This document shows positions 60,491 to 64,000 of a stretch of 64,000 bases of DNA, piece by piece. The notes beneath the pieces were generated by a model. It saw only the letters and a program-made list of their open reading frames with translations. It ran no database searches and was not told the DNA's origin. Both the position numbers and the translations under genes were made by a program. The first letter of the stretch is position 1; every line of letters begins with the position of its first letter. Source of the DNA: Cucumis sativus (lineage: Eukaryota > Streptophyta > Magnoliopsida > Cucurbitales > Cucurbitaceae); contig NC_026658.2 in NCBI RefSeq assembly GCF_000004075.3, forward strand, positions 25,656,075 to 25,720,074, written 5' to 3'.

Positions 60491-63400
60491 ATGGCCTTAT
60501 TTCGCAAATTCTTTTATCGGAAGCCACCCGACGGGCTTTTAGAGATATCCGAAAGGGTTTATGGTATGTCCTACTTAGGTTAACTGTTGATTGAAGTTTG
60601 GTATTTTTGGTTTGAAAGTAAAATGGGAGTGTGGATTTTACAATGATTGTTTGCTAATCATTCTTAATTGTTGTTTTCCCAATGTATCTTGCATGGTGAA
60701 GGGGTTATTAGTTCTGGAAATTGTTATGGTTTTGGACTAAACGGAATACCAAGTTACATTATGGTATTTTATAGGAAAATTTGTTACTAAAAGTTACTCT
60801 AGCTGTTGTTTTTGTGGGCCTTTATAATCATTGAGTTGTCCCTATTTGGAATTTATAAGATGAACCCCTTTGCTGTAATTTCGTAGAACTTGCTGTTGTG
60901 GACTCTTTTGTTTCCTTTCAAAGCTAGACCTCAAGTTATCTTCCTTCTTCCTTTAAAGTTACAGTCATTATCATGCATTAACTCTTTCATTGTATGTGCA
61001 TTCTTTTTCTTAACTTGGATTGTGTATGTTCAAGTTTTTCCCCTTAAAGATACTGCAAATTCAAACCTTAACTCCCCAAAACATTCCGTGCGTTAAATTG
61101 TGAGTATTGAATGAATATTTCAAGTTTTTAAATCCTTTCCTCTCAAACTTGTGAATGCACGTGTAGTTTTGCTTGATTGTAGATGATTGGGAAGTAGGAT
61201 AAACCAGTGAATGTATGTGCAGTTTTCGACTGCTGCTTTACAACGGAGGTGTTGGAAGAAGACGAATACAAGGTCTATATTGGAGGGATTGTGGGGCAAC
61301 TTCGTGAGAGTTTGACAGACGCCTCATTCATGGTGTTCAATTTCCGAGAAGGGGAGCATCATAGCCTCATTACTAATATATTATCTGTATATGATATGAC
61401 TGTCATGGACTATCCTAGACAATATGAAGGCTGCCCTTTACTCACCATGGAGATGATCCACCATTTCTTGAGATCCAGTGAAAGCTGGCTCTCACTTGGG
61501 CAACAGAATGTACTTTTAATGCACTGTGAAAGAGGGGGGTGGCCAGTCTTGGCTTTCATGTTGGCCGCTCTTCTGATTTACAGGAAGCAGTATGCAGGGG
61601 AGCAGAAAACTTTGGATATGATTTACAAGCAAGCACCTAGAGAACTTTTGCAGTTGATGTCACCACTTAATCCATTGCCTTCACAGTTGAGGTATCTTCA
61701 ATATGTATCAAGAAGAAATGTGGGCTCTGAATGGCCTCCTCTTGACAGAGCCCTTACACTAGACTGCATAATTATTAGATGTATTCCTAATATGGATGGG
61801 GAGGGTGGTTGCCGCCCAATATTTAGGATATATGGACAGGATCCGTTTATGGCTGCTGATCGAACTTCCAAAGTATTGTTCTCAACCCCCAAAAAGAGTA
61901 AACTTGTTCGTCAGTATAAGCAGGTGATCGCGGTTTTCCCTTTTAAATAGAGGAGTATTGCCCATTTTTTTATTCTCTATACTTATTAATTTTTCGTGTC
62001 TGTTGGGAGTTGTTTTGTTTTATCTGTTCATCCAGTCTTTTCGATGCCAAGGCTTATTAATTTCTGCTGATTGGTATTGGTATTTCTATAAACTTCTCTT
62101 CTTTTTAGTTATATGTTGTTCATCCATATGGGTTAGGTCGGAAAATTTTGAACAATGATTTTCTGTTTTTATGCCCTGTTCTCTCTCTCTTTTAAAAAAC
62201 GTTTTATAGTTTAATGTAGCTGGGATCATATAACTAGTCTTCATTGAAGTAAATGCCAACCGTGAAACTTAAATGGTAAGAGAAGACATATAGGATTTTA
62301 CTTCCCAAGGAATCATTCCTGGTTTTGTCATTGGAGGAAGCCTGCAAAATTTTTGATGTGTATTGTTGCCAGCTTGTAGGAGCTGACTGTTTTTTTTTAA
62401 TTCTTTCACACTTTGTTACAGGTAGATTGTGAACTAGTTAAAATTGATATCCATTGCCATATCCAAGGTGATGTTGTTCTTGAATGTATAAGTTTGGACA
62501 ATGATCTGGAAAGGGAGGAAATGATGTTCCGAGTTATGTTTAACACAGCATTTATCAGGTCAAATATTTTGATGCTTAACCGTGATGACATTGATATTTT
62601 ATGGCATGCAAAGGATCAATTTCCAAAGGATTTCAGAGCAGAGGTATGTTCGCTTACTGTTTTCTTTTCATCCCCCTTTTCTCCGTTTCATTCTTTCTTA
62701 AATTATTCTAATTTTTTATTGTGTTTATCTTCTCAAGAATAAATAAGTTACGTGTTTGGATGAAGGTTCTTTTCTCAGAGATGGATTCTTCCGCTTCACT
62801 TATTTCAATTGAATTGCCAAATATTGAAGAGAAAGATGGCCTTCCAATCGAAGCCTTTGCTCGAGTTCAAGAGATCTTTAGCAATGTGGACTGGCTAAGC
62901 CCAAAGGCAGATGCAGCTCTTAACGTGCTTCAGAAAATAACAGCTTCAAATTTACTTCAAGAGAAGCTGCTTAGTTCTGGCTCTTTAGACAGAAGGCAAT
63001 TACTTGACTTATCTCTTGAAAAACTAATCTTGGAATCAGAGACATCTGAAGAAAATATTAGAAGTCCCCGATTGAAGATACAGACAAAGTCTAAGCTTTC
63101 TTCCGAATTATCTAAAGCTGCAAGTTCAGTGATATCAAAACTTGAACCCTCAGAATTGCAGGTTGCTCTCCAACTACCACCTCAGTCTAAAATAATCACT
63201 CAACGAATACCTCAACCGTCATTGTCTACGCCAGTCTCCTTCCGTAGTTCTATGCAAGGTTCACCTCGCCCTATACTAAGATATCACAGTGCACCCTCAG
63301 CTCTTGGCATTACAGCTTTACTACATGATCATTCCGATTTTATTGGTAAAGAACTTATACATTCAGGGACAACATCTTCACCATCATCTGCTCGGTTGAG

Positions 63401-64000
63401 TCCAACTGCTCTAGATTCACCTAGAGATATTCAACGTAGTAACCTTCCTATTTCTCCTCTCCCTCTAGTATTAGACGCAAGATCTTCATTAGAAAATTCT
63501 TTGACCACCGCATCAACTACAACCATTCCTGATCCACTGCCCCTTCACCAACTTTCTTTGAAACCTATTAAATATTTAGTTTCTCAACCGACTCAAACCA
63601 CATCACAAGTGAGAAGTCAATTATCACCATCTTCATTACAACCAACTTCTGCCTCTTATATTGGGGAATCCCCACCCTCTCTCAATGATAGCGAAGCTTC
63701 AATATCATCTTCCTCTCCTTTGTCAAGATCATCTCCATCTTCTTGTACTAAAGAATTAATTTCCGTTTCCACTCCTCCTCCTCCTCCTCCCCTCCCCCAT
63801 TTTGATTCACCTTCAGCTTTAGCAACATCTCCACCTTCTAGTAGGACGAATGGTTCGATTTTCCCATCCTCACCACAACCGCCTTCTACGACAAAACTGT
63901 TATCTTCTATCAAGAAAACAACTCAACCTGCTCCTCAATTTTCTTCGTCTGATGATCATCTAGTTTCTTCAGAGTCACCTATAAAGAACTCGAAGAGTGT
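60491..64000 (+). CDS. Class II formin-like protein, 5' part (continues past the right edge)
   Basis: Exons 60491-60563, 61223-61923, 62422-62643 and 62766 onward; the last stays open to base 64000, so 743 codons are visible. It begins with the class II formin start MALFRKFFYRKPPDGLLEIS. A PTEN-like domain follows (to about residue 195) with HCERGGWPVLAF at residues 125-136, then a C2-like domain to about residue 332 (KIDIHCHIQGDVVLECISLD). A long Ser/Pro-rich region comes next, with LRYHSAPSALGITALL, a proline run (TPPPPPPLPH) and likely the start of FH1. FH2 must lie beyond the window. Class II formins nucleate and bundle actin and bind membranes through the PTEN-like domain. The phosphatase loop lacks the CX5R arginine, so it should bind lipid rather than cut it. 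Confidence 0.93.

Overview
This is a gene-dense stretch of a dicot plant nuclear genome. The signs are AT-rich spacers, short GT-AG introns and exclusively plant families (PGR3, the Pol IV/V second subunit, POLAR, a class II formin). Dispersed repeats built around ATCATTGATAG look like those I associate with Cucurbitaceae, so a cucurbit is my best guess. That is an inference, not a proof.

Layout, left to right: (1) a chloroplast PPR protein, PGR3 (-), running off the left edge; (2) a C1D/Rrp47-like exosome cofactor (+); (3) a 100-residue single-pass membrane protein (+); (4) a three-member TM9 (endomembrane protein 70) cluster, with an intact copy on (-), a decayed copy on (+) and a second intact but diverged copy on (+); (5) a secretory PLD3-like phospholipase D family protein (+); (6) a mitochondrial 3-hydroxyisobutyryl-CoA hydrolase-like protein (+); (7) NRPD2/NRPE2, the shared second-largest subunit of RNA polymerases IV and V (-); (8) a CM2-type chorismate mutase whose first AUG adds a signal peptide (-); (9) eIF5A (-); (10) a POLAR-like stomatal polarity protein (-); (11) a class II formin (+) running off the right edge. 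For every gene complete in the window, the inferred exons sum to a length divisible by three, and exon phases agree at every junction.

The genes do not form one pathway. They are unrelated housekeeping and developmental genes. From memory, several neighbours (PGR3, the small membrane protein, POLAR, the CoA hydrolase) also lie close together on Arabidopsis chromosome 4 around At4g31805-At4g31850, so part of the window may be an ancient syntenic block. The spacers and larger introns hold tRNA-derived SINE-like insertions, MITE-like inverted-repeat elements and several short perfect tandem duplications. I saw no tRNA or rRNA genes, no CRISPR array and no LTR or virus-derived element.

I did not find a convincing new multi-gene system. 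The points most worth a second look are the chorismate mutase with an apparent secretion signal, the GC-AG intron kept in both TM9 paralogues (with another in the PLD-like gene), the TM9 duplication and decay history, and the SINE-like family.
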